From: Streptomyces sp. NRRL F-5630
GTDB lineage: Bacteria > Actinomycetota > Actinomycetes > Streptomycetales > Streptomycetaceae
NCBI RefSeq assembly: GCF_000719475.1
Contig: NZ_JOGO01000011.1
Coordinates: 51,733-115,732, forward strand
Length of the DNA: 64,000 bases
Direction of reading: 5' to 3'
Shown here: positions 26,199 to 35,199 of the stretch, piece after piece
Numbering within the stretch: position 1 is the stretch's first letter
How the letters are laid out: each line of letters opens with the position of its first letter
The notes under the pieces: generated by a model
Told to the model about the DNA's origin: nothing
Databases searched by the model: none
Seen by the model: only the letters and a program-made list of their open reading frames with translations
Made by a program: the position numbers and the translations under genes

Positions 26199-27044
26199 TC
26201 AGAGCCGCGCGGCGCGCGCCCGCCCCGCCGTCCGCACGCTCCACCGGCCCCCGTGCCGGGCGAGCCGCAGCGGGTGCCCGAAGCACTCCGAGGCCGACTC
26301 GCTCGTGAGCACCTCGTCCACGGGCCCGCTCCCGAGCACCTTCCCGCCGCGCAGCAGCAGCGCGTGCGTCGTGCCGGGCGGCAGCTCCTCCAGATGGTGC
26401 GTCACGAGGACCGAGGCGAGCGCGGGCCGCCCGGCCGTCAGCGCCTCGATGCTCTCGATGAGCTGCTCGCGGCCCGCGACGTCGAGCCCGGTCGCCGGCT
26501 CGTCGAGCAGCAGCAGCCGGGGCTCCGGCATGAGCGAACGCGCGATGAGCGCCCGGCCCCGCTCGCCCTGCGAGAGCGTCGGCCACGTCGCCTCGGCGCG
26601 GTGCCCGAGCCCCAGCGTCGCGATGAGCCGCTCGGCGCGCTCGCGCTGCTCCGCGTCCGGCTGCCAGCGCGGCAGCGGCTCGACGCTGTTGGTCAGCCCG
26701 GTCAGCACCACGTCGCGCACCTTCAGCGCGCTGCGCAGCGGGTGGCGCGGATTGACATGCCCCACGTACGTCCGCAGTTCCCGCAGGTCCACGCGCCCGA
26801 GCTTGCGCCCCAGCACCTCGACCTGCCCGCGCGTGGGGTGGCTGAGCGCGCCGAGCAGGCTCAGGAGCGTCGTCTTGCCCGCGCCGTTGGCGCCGAGCAA
26901 CGCCCAGTGCTCGCCTTCACGGACGGTGAGGGACACCCGGTCCAGGAGAAGCGCGCCCTCGCGGACGAGCGCGACCTCCTCGGCGTGCAGGACCGCTGTC
27001 GCGCGGCCCTCGTCTTCTGCTTCGCGTACGGGAGTGGTGGTCAT
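26199..27044 (-). CDS. ABC transporter ATP-binding protein, no partner
   Basis: 281-residue soluble ATPase. Walker A is GANGAGKTT, the signature is LSQGERGRALIARSL, and Walker B is LLLLDEPATGLD, followed by VTHHLEELPPG with the switch His. The sequence style (LHAEEVALVREGALLLDRVSLTVREGEHWALLG) resembles the ModF/YlmA branch, whose members often lack a dedicated permease. No membrane component lies next to it. ATG at 27044 has only a weak GGTG upstream. It may serve a transporter encoded elsewhere or have a non-transport role. Confidence 0.88.
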   Translation of the reverse strand: MTTTPVREAEDEGRATAVLHAEEVALVREGALLLDRVSLTVREGEHWALLGANGAGKTTLLSLLGALSHPTRGQVEVLGRKLGRVDLRELRTYVGHVNPRHPLRSALKVRDVVLTGLTNSVEPLPRWQPDAEQRERAERLIATLGLGHRAEATWPTLSQGERGRALIARSLMPEPRLLLLDEPATGLDVAGREQLIESIEALTAGRPALASVLVTHHLEELPPGTTHALLLRGGKVLGSGPVDEVLTSESASECFGHPLRLARHGGRWSVRTAGRARAARL

Positions 27045-27241
27045 AGTGCACCGAAAGGTACGCCCGCGCGGCCGGACCACGTTCCGCCCGTTCACGATCC
27101 GGACGCGGCGGGGGCGGCGGTAGGGGCAGCGGCGGCGGTATGGGGGTATGGGGGAGGGGCGGCGGTACGGGAGCGCGCCGCCGCAAAGAACCGCCGCGCT
27201 CTCCGGCCCGGCTCGCCTGCCTTGGGCCTCCGCCGGTCTCC

Positions 27242-28279
27242 TCAGTCCTCCGCCGCCGCCACCGGGAGCCGCAGCGCCCATTCGCCCGCGCCCCATGCCG
27301 TGAGCGTGTGCGCGGCGAGGCGGTCCTCCAGCAGGCTCGTCGCCTCGATGCCGAGGACGACGTCCGGCTCCAGGCCAGGCTCGGCGCGCAGGAGCGGGGC
27401 GAGCACCTCCGAGCGCAGCACCTGTTCCTCGGCCGCGCCCGACTCGGCCCGCGCCCTCGGGTAGCGCCGCGCCTCCTCCGGCGCGTCCGTCCGCTCCAGC
27501 GCCGCGTCCAGGCGGGCCGCCGCGCGCGGCAGCAGGACGCCCCACGCCGCCGCGTGCCCCACGAGCGCGCCTCGCAGCGCGCCGTGCAGGCCGAAGAGCG
27601 CGCCCAGGTTGGCGAGCGCGAGGGACGCGGCCGGGACCGCGTCCACGTACCTGCCGGGCGCCGGGTCGAGGCCGAGGGCGCGCAGGTGCTCCTCGGCGAG
27701 CATCGCGTGGCCGCGCGCGGGCTGCCCGTGCCCGGCGCGCGCGTGCAGGAGGGAGAGGAGCCCGGCCCGGGGGCGCGCGGGCAGCCGGGGCAGCGCCCAG
27801 GCGGGCCCGTCGTCCTGGAAGGCCCGCGCGGGAGTGCGCAGCACCGCGTACTCGCGGATCTGCCAGGGCTTCCCGTCCCGCTCCAGCGCGCCGCTCACAC
27901 TCGTCGGATCGCCGCCCTCGGGCTGGACGAGCAGATCGGCGAAGGCCGCCGAGACGTCCTCGGCGCCGCGCGTCAGACCGCGCAGCGCCTCCAGGAAACG
28001 CCGCTCCAGGGGACGGCGCAGCCCCAGCAGGAGCGGCTCCCACTCGGCGGTGGGCTCCAGCCCCGCCCAGCCGCCGCGCTGGAGCCCGTAGAGGACGAAG
28101 AGGGCGAGTTGCAGGTCCTCGCCGAGCGGGTCCACCCGCGCGGCCTGCGGCCCCCAGGGGGGCGCGTCGCGCCCCGCGCGCAGCGCCGTGAGCAGGTGCG
28201 CGGAGAGATCACCGCGCGCCTCGGGAAGCTCCGGCGGCTCCTGCCGCGCCCCGCTGACCGCACCTGTCGCCGTCGTCAT
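27242..28279 (-). CDS. Heme-oxygenase-like iron redox family protein
   Basis: 345-residue protein that resembles the 'iron-containing redox enzyme' (Haem_oxygenas_2-like) family common in actinobacteria. Supporting segments are LSAHLLTALR, GGWAGLEPTAEWEPLLLGLRRPLERRFLEALRG, and GHAMLAEEHLRALGLDP. In family members as I recall them, the C-terminal metal-binding stretch reads like EHVEADAVHE; here the corresponding place reads YPRARAESGAAEEQ, so most likely ligands are gone. The protein could be a non-catalytic homolog, or my alignment by eye could be off. ATG at 28279 has a GGGGG tract upstream. It lies downstream of rsbX in the same direction after 178 nt. Confidence 0.65.
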   Translation of the reverse strand: MTTATGAVSGARQEPPELPEARGDLSAHLLTALRAGRDAPPWGPQAARVDPLGEDLQLALFVLYGLQRGGWAGLEPTAEWEPLLLGLRRPLERRFLEALRGLTRGAEDVSAAFADLLVQPEGGDPTSVSGALERDGKPWQIREYAVLRTPARAFQDDGPAWALPRLPARPRAGLLSLLHARAGHGQPARGHAMLAEEHLRALGLDPAPGRYVDAVPAASLALANLGALFGLHGALRGALVGHAAAWGVLLPRAAARLDAALERTDAPEEARRYPRARAESGAAEEQVLRSEVLAPLLRAEPGLEPDVVLGIEATSLLEDRLAAHTLTAWGAGEWALRLPVAAAED

Positions 28280-28457
28280 GCCCCCAGCCTGCTGCCCCCG
28301 CGCGCCCCGCACCACTCGGGCGGTCCACACGCGCGACACGAGCGGGCCCCCACCACGGCCACGCGCGGCCCCAGCGGGGCGCCCCTCCGGCGCTCGCGGA
28401 GCGGGGCCGGGGGAGGAGTCCCGTCTCCCCGGCAGGACGGAGCCGCGCCCCGGCCCG

Positions 28458-29549
28458 TCAGGGGAGCCGCGCCACGACCAGGCCCGCGTCGTCCCGGCGG
28501 ACCGCCGCCTGGTTGAAGATCTGCCCCGCCACCGTCAACGGCGCCATGGTGAACAACCCCGGGAAGTCCCCCGGCTCCCACCGCGACGTCAATCCGTCCG
28601 AGTGCAGCAGCAGCGTCCCGTCCACGCCCGCCATGATGTCGTCGAACACGCGCAGCCTCGGCAGCTGGTGCCCCACGATCCCCGGTGCGGAGCCGAGCGA
28701 GCGCCGCCGCCCCTCGCCGATCACGTACGCGCTGATGTTCCCCGCACCGCAGAACCGCACCCGCCGCGTCGCGAGATCGAGCTTCGCGACGCCCACCGCC
28801 GCGCCCCGTCCGCCGCGCAGCGCCCCGTGCAGCACCCGCAGCACCTCGTCGGGCTCCCGGGCCGTGCTGCTCAGGAACGCCTCCACGGCGAGTTCCCCGG
28901 CGCGCGCCGCGAGCGGCCCGTGCCCCAGCCCGTCGCACATCATCACGAGGACGGCGCCGGGCCCGTCGCCGGTCGCGGCCACCGGCCGCGCCGCCCACGC
29001 GTCCCCGCACACGATCTCGCCGCTGATCGGCCGCGTCAGCCCCGCGACGAGCGGTTCCGGCCGGTGCGGTCCCCCCTCCCGGTCCGGCCAGAACCGCGCC
29101 GTGACCACCGTCCCGCGCTCGGGCAGCGAGTGGATGCCGAAGCCGTCCGCCAGCCGCCCGATCGTGCCGAGCCCCACGCCGAGCGTCCCCGCCGACGACG
29201 CCCCGTCCCGCAGCGAGTACGCGACGTCGGACATCCCGGGGCCGCTGTCGAGCGCGAGGAATTCGAGGGCGGCCTCATCGGGGGTACGGACCAGCCGCAG
29301 CAGCAGCGAACCGTCCCCCGCGTGCCGCTGGAGGTTCGTCGCCGCCTCGGTCACCGCGAGCGCGACCTCCGAGGTGCGCCGCGCCCCGAAACCGAGCCGG
29401 TGGCACAGCTGCGCCGCCGCGCTGCGCGCCGCCGCCGGCAAGGCGACATCCACGCGCAGCCACGCGACGTCCTCGGCGCGCGGCATGTCGTACGCGCCGA
29501 CCTGCCACCCGTTCCGCCCCCGCCCGTCCGGCTCCTCTAGCGTGCCCAC
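28458..29549 (-). CDS. rsbX: RsbX-type phosphatase with N-terminal HATPase
   Basis: 363-residue two-domain protein. Residues ~25-160 form an RsbT/RsbW-like ATPase domain (N-box EAATNLQRHAG, G1 DSGPGMSD, G2 GTLGVGLGTIGRLADG). Residues ~175-363 form a small PP2C-type phosphatase of the RsbX/SpoIIE class (metal-binding MMCDGLGHG, LLHSDGLTSRWEPG, RRDDAGLVVARLP). In stressosome systems RsbX dephosphorylates RsbS/RsbR and resets the switch; the extra ATPase domain is common in actinobacterial versions. Its start overlaps the end of rsbT by 13 nt, and it is the fourth gene of the operon. Confidence 0.88.
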   Translation of the reverse strand: MGTLEEPDGRGRNGWQVGAYDMPRAEDVAWLRVDVALPAAARSAAAQLCHRLGFGARRTSEVALAVTEAATNLQRHAGDGSLLLRLVRTPDEAALEFLALDSGPGMSDVAYSLRDGASSAGTLGVGLGTIGRLADGFGIHSLPERGTVVTARFWPDREGGPHRPEPLVAGLTRPISGEIVCGDAWAARPVAATGDGPGAVLVMMCDGLGHGPLAARAGELAVEAFLSSTAREPDEVLRVLHGALRGGRGAAVGVAKLDLATRRVRFCGAGNISAYVIGEGRRRSLGSAPGIVGHQLPRLRVFDDIMAGVDGTLLLHSDGLTSRWEPGDFPGLFTMAPLTVAGQIFNQAAVRRDDAGLVVARLP

Positions 29550-29959
29550 TTCGTCACCGTCACCGTCGTTCCTTCGCCCACCGAGGTGTCGAGGTCGAAG
29601 TCGTCGACGAGCCGCCGCGAGCCGCTCAGGCCGAGGCCCATGCCGTCCCCCGAGGTCCAGCCGTCCGTGAGGGCGAGGTCCGGCTCGGGAATCCCGGGCC
29701 CCTCGTCGCGGAACACGAGCCGCACCCCTTCGTGCCCGCCCGCGCTGACCCGGCTCGCGAGCAGTTCGCCGCCGCCCGCGTGGACGAGTGTGTTGCGGGC
29801 GAGTTCGCTCGCCGCGGTCACCAGTTTCGTCTGCTCGACCAGGGAGAGCCCGCTCTCCTGCGCGAGGGCACGCACCAGCTGACGCGCCTTCACCACGTCG
29901 TTGTTGGTGGCGATCGTCATCGTCTGCGCCGGCGCGGGTGCCGGCTGAGGGCTCGTCAT
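29537..29959 (-). CDS. rsbT: Stressosome switch kinase RsbT
   Basis: 140-residue HATPase serine kinase that phosphorylates RsbS and RsbR and is then released to activate a PP2C phosphatase. N-box is ELARNTLVHAGGG, G1 is DEGPGIPEPD, G2 is GMGLGLSGSRRLVDDF; all ATP-binding glycines are intact. The N-terminal start (TMTIATNNDVVKARQLVRALAQESGLS) is standard for RsbT. ATG at 29959 overlaps the rsbS stop as ATGA. Confidence 0.93.
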   Translation of the reverse strand: MTSPQPAPAPAQTMTIATNNDVVKARQLVRALAQESGLSLVEQTKLVTAASELARNTLVHAGGGELLASRVSAGGHEGVRLVFRDEGPGIPEPDLALTDGWTSGDGMGLGLSGSRRLVDDFDLDTSVGEGTTVTVTKWAR

Positions 29960-30333
29960 CCGCGTTCCGGAGCCGTACGTCCCGCGCGGCGCAGCACGCG
30001 CAGCCCCTGCTCCAGGTCGAGCGCGGTGCGCACGCCGCCGAGCGAGAGCCCCAGTTCGACGAGTGTCATCGCGACGGCCGGGCGCATCCCGACGACGACC
30101 GTCTCCGCGTCGAGCACACGCGAGACGGCGGCCGTCGTGGCGAGCATCCGCCCCACGAAAGAGTCGACGATCTCCAGCGCCGAGATGTCGATGACGACGC
30201 CGCGTGCCCCCGTGCGGACGATCTCCTCCGAGAGGTCCTCCTGGAGGTCGAGGACGCTCTGGTCGTCCAGCTCGACCTGGATGGGCACGAGGAGCGTTCC
30301 GCCGATCCGCAGGATCGGGACGCGTTCGCTCAC
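29956..30333 (-). CDS. rsbS: Stressosome STAS scaffold RsbS
   Basis: 125-residue single STAS-domain protein that holds RsbT in the resting stressosome. GTG at 30333 follows a strong GGGAGGG. The phosphorylatable serine is Ser58 in ALEIVDSFVGRML, in line with Ser59 of B. subtilis RsbS. Its start overlaps the rsbR stop as GTGA, so rsbR, rsbS and rsbT are translationally coupled and probably made in fixed ratio. Confidence 0.93.
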   Translation of the reverse strand: MSERVPILRIGGTLLVPIQVELDDQSVLDLQEDLSEEIVRTGARGVVIDISALEIVDSFVGRMLATTAAVSRVLDAETVVVGMRPAVAMTLVELGLSLGGVRTALDLEQGLRVLRRAGRTAPERG

Positions 30334-31190
30334 AGCAACCCTCCCGGCACGACCGAGCCGTCCGCCTCGTGGTCCGCCTTGATGCGGCGCAGGGCGTGCG
30401 CGAGCGCGTCCGCGAGCGAGGACTTCGTCACGATGTCGCCGAACTCGATGCCGAGCCCGACGATGGTCTGCGCGATCTGCGGCCTGATCCCGGAGATCGT
30501 GCACTCGGCCCCCATGAGGCGCGCCGCCACGACCGTCTTCAGCAGGTGCTGGGCGACCTGCGTGTCCACGGCCGAGACCCCGGTGATGTCGATGATCGCC
30601 TGGGTCGAGTTGTGGTCGATGAGCGCCTGCAGCAGCTTCTCCATGACGACCTGGGTACGGGCCGAGTCGAGCGTCCCGACGAGCGGCACCGCGATCACGC
30701 CGTCCCACACCTTCACGACCGGCGTGGACAGTTCGAGCAACTGCTCGGCCTGCGCCGTGATGATCGCCTCACGCGTCGTGGCGTGCGCCTCGACGGTGAA
30801 GAGCCCGAGGCTGTCCACGAGCCGCGAGAAGTCGAGGAACGCGGCCATGTCGGCGCGCGAACCCGACAGCTCCGGCTGCACGATCTCCTTGAACAGGAAG
30901 ACGCCGAGCGCGGTCTCGGTGGGCGTGAAGCCCTGCCTGGCCCGGTTGCGCGACAGCTCCACGAGCAGCCCGCGCACCTCCGTGTAGGGCTCGGCCCGGT
31001 GGTCGAGCGAGCCTCCGCGCAGCGCCCCGAGCACGGCCGCGTACAGCTCGCGCAGCTCCTGCCCCACCTCGGGCGCGCTCACCCGGCCCTGGAGCGGGGG
31101 CAGCGCCCGCTCCACCCACGCCGCGGTGAGCCGCTCCTGCTCCGCGGCCAGCACCTCCGCCAGCCTCTCCACACTCCCGGCAGTCGCCAT
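30330..31190 (-). CDS. rsbR: Stressosome sensor RsbR
   Basis: 286-residue sensor/scaffold protein. Residues ~1-150 are the variable helical N-terminal (globin-like RsbR_N) domain thought to sense stress; I see no heme or flavin motif. Residues ~158-275 are a STAS domain. Thr210 in SAVDTQVAQHLL matches the conserved phosphorylation site, and Thr242 in RPQIAQTIVGLG is the likely second one. ATG at 31190 is preceded by GAGGAGG and a closer GGAG. It is the first gene of rsbR-S-T-X and diverges from the PRC-barrel gene. Only one RsbR paralog is encoded here. Confidence 0.93.
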   Translation of the reverse strand: MATAGSVERLAEVLAAEQERLTAAWVERALPPLQGRVSAPEVGQELRELYAAVLGALRGGSLDHRAEPYTEVRGLLVELSRNRARQGFTPTETALGVFLFKEIVQPELSGSRADMAAFLDFSRLVDSLGLFTVEAHATTREAIITAQAEQLLELSTPVVKVWDGVIAVPLVGTLDSARTQVVMEKLLQALIDHNSTQAIIDITGVSAVDTQVAQHLLKTVVAARLMGAECTISGIRPQIAQTIVGLGIEFGDIVTKSSLADALAHALRRIKADHEADGSVVPGGLL

Positions 31191-31395
31191 CGGCTCCGTT
31201 CCTCCTCGGGCGTCACGGGTACGGGGACCAGGCCCCGGCTGAGTCACCGACCCTACGCCGCCCCGCCTCGGCGGCGGGAAACACCCTGATCATTGTTGTG
31301 CGGCAAATATCGCATGCGTGCCGAGCGGCCGGAAGGGCACCCGGCTCCACACAGCGGAACCGCGGTGGGCGGTTCCCCGGGAGTGGGGAGAGGAC

Positions 31396-31752
31396 ATGAC
31401 GGACGGCAACCTGTGGAACTACAGCCCCGAGGTCACCAACTACGCGGACGCCGAGATCGTCGGCTACAAGGTCGAGGCCCGCGACGGTCACATCGGGGAG
31501 GTCGACAAGCACTCGACGGACGTCGACAGCCAGTACATCGTCGTGGACACCGGCGTCTGGATCTTCGGCAAGGAGGTCCTCCTCCCGGCCGGCACCCTCA
31601 CGGGCATCGACCACGAGAACAAGACGGTGACGGTCAGCCGCACCAAGGACGAGATCAAGTCGGCCCCGGAGTTCGACAAGGACAAGCACCTCGCCGACCC
31701 CGGCTACCGCACCGAGATCGGTACCCACTACGGGCGCGGCGGGGCGGCGTGA
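31396..31752 (+). CDS. PRC-barrel domain protein
   Basis: 118-residue acidic cytoplasmic protein. A single PRC-barrel spans about residues 20-85 (GYKVEARDGHIGEVDKHSTDV, QYIVVDTGVWIFGKEVLLPAGTLTGID). ATG at 31396 follows GGGGAGAGG directly. Proteins of this kind are often general-stress proteins in actinobacteria; the molecular role is not known. It diverges from rsbR across 205 nt, so co-regulation with the stressosome is plausible but not shown. A 12-bp hairpin follows the stop. Confidence 0.9.
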   Translation: MTDGNLWNYSPEVTNYADAEIVGYKVEARDGHIGEVDKHSTDVDSQYIVVDTGVWIFGKEVLLPAGTLTGIDHENKTVTVSRTKDEIKSAPEFDKDKHLADPGYRTEIGTHYGRGGAA

Positions 31753-31771
31753 CGATCCTCACCCCTCACCT

Positions 31772-31804
31772 CCCCGGCCCGGACCACCGCAGTCCGGGCC
31801 GGGG
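31772..31804. terminator. Terminator, 12-bp perfect stem
   Basis: ccccggcccgga (31772-31783) and tccgggccgggg (31793-31804) with a 9-nt loop, 20 nt after the PRC-barrel stop and ahead of the convergent phosphatase gene. Confidence 0.8.
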
Positions 31805-31983
31805 CGCGCGTGCCCCCGGCACCCGCTGACCGGCACGGGGGCGGGGCAGGCGGGCCCGGCGGGGGCTGACGCGGCCGATCAGCGGCTAGACCGCGCCCGG
31901 TCGCCGCCCTCCCCGCTCGCCCGGCCGCCACCGCTCGCTCGACGGCGGGGCAGGGGACACACCCTTCGCCAGGCCGCCACCCC

Positions 31984-34734
31984 TCACACCGGCTCCTCGT
32001 CGGACCACTGGTCGAGAAGGGCGTCGACATCCTGCTCCCCGGCCTCCTGGCCCCCGTCCGTCAGGAACTGCTCGGTCCAGATCACCTTGCCGCGGTTCAG
32101 GTAGCGGGTGCCCCAGCGGTCGGCGAACTGCGCGACCAGGAAGAGCCCGCGCCCGCCCTCGTCACTGCTCTTCGCCCGCCGCAGGTGGGGCGCCGTGCTG
32201 TTGCTGTCGCTGACCTCGCAGATGAGCCCCGACACGTCGTGGAGCAGCCGCAGCCGCGCCGGCGGGGCGCCGTAGCGGATCGCGTTGGTGACCAGCTCAC
32301 TGGTGATCAGCCCGGTCGTGTACGCGAGGTCCCCGAGACCCCACTCGTCGAGCCGCGCCAGCACCTCGACGCGCAGGCGCGAGACGGCCGCCGGGTCCGG
32401 CGGGATGTCCCACTCCGCGATCCGCTCGGAGGGCATCCGGCGGGTACGCGTCACGAGCAGCGCCACGTCGTCGCCCGGCTCCCGCACGAGCAGGCGCTCC
32501 ATGACGGCGCCGCACGTCTCCTCGGGACCGCGCCCCGGCACGGCGAGCGTGTCGCGCAGCAGGGCGAGACCGGTGACGATGTCGCGCTCCCTGTCCTTGA
32601 CGAGCCCGTCCGTGAAGAGCACGAACAGGCTGTCGGGGGGCAGGGTCAGTTCCGTCTTCTCGACGGGCAGCCCGCTGCCGAGACCCAGCGGCGGCGAACC
32701 CGGGATCTCCGGGTACGTGGCCACCCCGTCCGGGGTCACGAGCGCGGGGCCGGGGTGCCCGGCCCGCGCGACCGCGCACACCCCGGAGACCTGGTCGTAG
32801 ACCGCGTAAAGGCAGGTGGCGCCGGTGACGGGGGGATCGTCGCCGCCGGACGACTCGGCGTTCTCCTCGTCCTCGTCCATCCGGGCCACCAGCTCGTCGA
32901 GATGGGCGAGCAGCTCGTCAGGGGCGAGATCGAGCGAGGAGAAGTTGTGCACGGCGGTACGCAGCCGCCCCATCGTCGCCGCCGCGTGCACCCCGTGCCC
33001 CACCACGTCCCCGACGACCAGCGCGAAGCGGGCCCCCGAGAGCGGGATGACATCGAACCAGTCCCCGCCCACCCCGGCCTTCGTGGGCAGGTACCGGTAC
33101 GCCACCTCCAGCCCCGAGAGCTCCGGCAGCGCCCGGGGCAGCAGGCTGCGCTGGAGCGTCACGGCCATCGCGTGCTCGCGCGTGAACCGGCGCGCGTTGT
33201 CGACGGCGACGGCCGCGCGGGCGGCCAGCTCCTCCGCGAACGAGACGTCCTCGTCCTGGTACGGGGCCTGCTCCGAGCGCCAGAAGTCCACCATGCCCAG
33301 CACGACGCCCCGGGCCCGCAGCGGCACCGACAGGAGCGAGTGGATGCCGAAGTCCACGACCTCCTGGGCACGCTCCGGAGGGTGCGTGGTCCACGCGGCC
33401 GAGTCCGTGAGATCGGTGCACAGCTGCGCGCGGCCCGTCAGGACGGCGTCCGCGACGGGACTGCCGGGCAGGAAGTCGAAGACCTCCCCGGCCGGGAGGA
33501 GCGGGTGGTCGTCCCGGACGCCCCGGACCGTGACCCGGCGCATCTCGGTGCCCGCGAGCGTCGGCTCCTCGCCGCGCAGCACCGGTTCGAGGAGTTCCAC
33601 GCTCACGTAGTCGGCGAAGCGCGGCACGGCGACCTCGGCCAGTTCCTCGGTCGTGCGCACGGTGTCGAGCGTCGTCCCGATCCGCACGCTCGCGTCGAAC
33701 AGGAGCTGGAGGCGGCCGCGCGCGAAAGCGGCCCGGTTCGCCAGTTCGCGCAGCTCCGTCGTGTCGCGCAGCGTGGCCACCGAGCCCTGCCGCCCCCTGC
33801 CGTCCTCGCTCACCGGCCGCTGGTTGATGGCGACGAGCCGGTCGCCGACCGCGCGCATCTCGTCGTTGGCCGCGTGCCCGGAGGCGAGGAGCGAGGCGAT
33901 GTCCGGCGCCATGCCCACCTCGTGCACGTCCCGGTCCGTCACCTCCTCCTCGTCCAGGCCCAGCAGCCGCCGCGCCTCGTCGTTGACGAGCAGCAGCCGC
34001 CCGTCGGGGCCGACGATGACGACGCCTTCGCGCACGGCGTGCAGCACCGCGTCGTGGTGCTCGTACATCCGCGTCATGCCCCCGGGGCCGAGCCCGTGCG
34101 TCTGCGCGCGCAGGCGCCGGCTCACCAGCGCGGTGGCCACGACGGCGAGGGCGAGCGCCACCGCGAACAGCCCGCCGAGGAGGGGGAGCTGTCCCATGAC
34201 GACCCGGTTCACGCTGTGCAGCTTGATGCCCACCGAGACGAAGCCGACGATCCGCCGCCCGTCGAGGACCGGGCTCGTCGTTTCGACGGTCTCGCCGTAG
34301 CGGGGGCTGTCGAAGATCTCCTGGAACGGCTTGCCCGAGCGCGCCCGCGCGAAATCCCCCGAGAAGTGCTTGCCGATGAGCGAGGGATCGGGGTGGCTCC
34401 AGCGGATGCCGTCCGGGCTGAAGGCGACGACGAACGTGACGTTCGCCCTGGCGCGCACGGCCTGGGAACTCGGCTGGAGGACCGCGCTCGGGTCGCGCGA
34501 GCGCATCGCGGCGACGGTGCCCGGCGCGTGCGCGAAGGTCTCGGAGACGGCCAGCGAACGGTCGTAGGCCGCACGCGTCGCCCGGTAGTCCGCCTCGTGC
34601 ACGTACACGGCGCCCATCATCAGGGCGAGCGCGACGATCACGAGCAGCTGGAGGACGAAGACCTGACCGGCGAGGCTGTGCGGGCTGCGCGGGAACAGAG
34701 CCCGCGCCCGCCGGAGGAGACCTGTCGCGCGCAT
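31984..34734 (-). CDS. Membrane sensor PAS-GAF-PP2C-HATPase phosphatase
   Basis: 916-residue multidomain regulator. TM1 is at ~23-44 (VFVLQLLVIVALALMMGAVYV) and TM2 at ~165-190, with an extracytoplasmic single-Cache/DcuS-like sensor domain between them (SFSPDG-type region, FVSVGIKLHSV before TM2). PAS follows (~215-310, VREGVVIVGPDGRLLLVNDEARRLLG), then GAF (~335-500), a SpoIIE/RsbU-type PP2C phosphatase (~515-745; GDWFDVIPL, VVGDVVGHG, FTDGLVKDR) and a C-terminal HATPase (~770-895; SELVTNAIRYG, GRGLFLVAQFADRWG). It could act like RsbU by dephosphorylating an anti-sigma-factor antagonist. ATG at 34734 lacks a good ribosome-binding site; the frame is open to 34851. Confidence 0.9.
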   Translation of the reverse strand: MRATGLLRRARALFPRSPHSLAGQVFVLQLLVIVALALMMGAVYVHEADYRATRAAYDRSLAVSETFAHAPGTVAAMRSRDPSAVLQPSSQAVRARANVTFVVAFSPDGIRWSHPDPSLIGKHFSGDFARARSGKPFQEIFDSPRYGETVETTSPVLDGRRIVGFVSVGIKLHSVNRVVMGQLPLLGGLFAVALALAVVATALVSRRLRAQTHGLGPGGMTRMYEHHDAVLHAVREGVVIVGPDGRLLLVNDEARRLLGLDEEEVTDRDVHEVGMAPDIASLLASGHAANDEMRAVGDRLVAINQRPVSEDGRGRQGSVATLRDTTELRELANRAAFARGRLQLLFDASVRIGTTLDTVRTTEELAEVAVPRFADYVSVELLEPVLRGEEPTLAGTEMRRVTVRGVRDDHPLLPAGEVFDFLPGSPVADAVLTGRAQLCTDLTDSAAWTTHPPERAQEVVDFGIHSLLSVPLRARGVVLGMVDFWRSEQAPYQDEDVSFAEELAARAAVAVDNARRFTREHAMAVTLQRSLLPRALPELSGLEVAYRYLPTKAGVGGDWFDVIPLSGARFALVVGDVVGHGVHAAATMGRLRTAVHNFSSLDLAPDELLAHLDELVARMDEDEENAESSGGDDPPVTGATCLYAVYDQVSGVCAVARAGHPGPALVTPDGVATYPEIPGSPPLGLGSGLPVEKTELTLPPDSLFVLFTDGLVKDRERDIVTGLALLRDTLAVPGRGPEETCGAVMERLLVREPGDDVALLVTRTRRMPSERIAEWDIPPDPAAVSRLRVEVLARLDEWGLGDLAYTTGLITSELVTNAIRYGAPPARLRLLHDVSGLICEVSDSNSTAPHLRRAKSSDEGGRGLFLVAQFADRWGTRYLNRGKVIWTEQFLTDGGQEAGEQDVDALLDQWSDEEPV

Positions 34735-34956
34735 GGACCAGTTGTAGCGCCCCCGAGCGTGCCCACCCGCGACGGCGCTCCGCAGGCACCCCTCACCGGA
34801 GTGCTCCCGGAGCATCCAGGGGGCGGAGAAGCACGAGAAAGCATTGCTCAAGCGCCCGCCCTGCGGGAGCCGGGCCGAAGGGCTCGCCCCCTGCCCGGCC
34901 TGCCCACCAGGGGCCCGCGTGGCGCGTCCGCCCGTGCCTCCCCGCAGGCCGCCCGC

Positions 34957-35199
34957 TCAGCGGCGGCGGGCGACGAGCGCGGTCCCGGCGATGACGCATC
35001 CGATGGCCAGCACCTTGCCCGCCCCGTAGTAGCGGGCCCAGTCCTCATCGGCCGAGTCCCCGCGCAGGACCGGCCACACGAGCAGCCCCGCCCCGATCAC
35101 GGCGAGAACCACCCCACCGGCCACCCGGAGACCGGCCCACCACGGAGCCCCGCCCGGAGCAGCCGATGCCGCCCCTTCGCCTCGCTCACGGTCACTCAC
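34957..35199 (-). CDS. Small two-helix membrane protein
   Basis: 80-residue protein of unknown function. GTG at 35199 has GGGGAGGA 6-7 nt upstream, which supports a real gene. After a charged N-terminus (SDRERGEGA) come two hydrophobic segments, GLRVAGGVVLAVIGAGLLVWPVL and GKVLAIGCVIAGTALV, separated by a polar loop (RGDSADEDWARYYGA), ending in RRR. It lies 131 nt downstream of sdaA in the same direction. No family is recognised. Confidence 0.75.
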   Translation of the reverse strand: MSDRERGEGAASAAPGGAPWWAGLRVAGGVVLAVIGAGLLVWPVLRGDSADEDWARYYGAGKVLAIGCVIAGTALVARRR

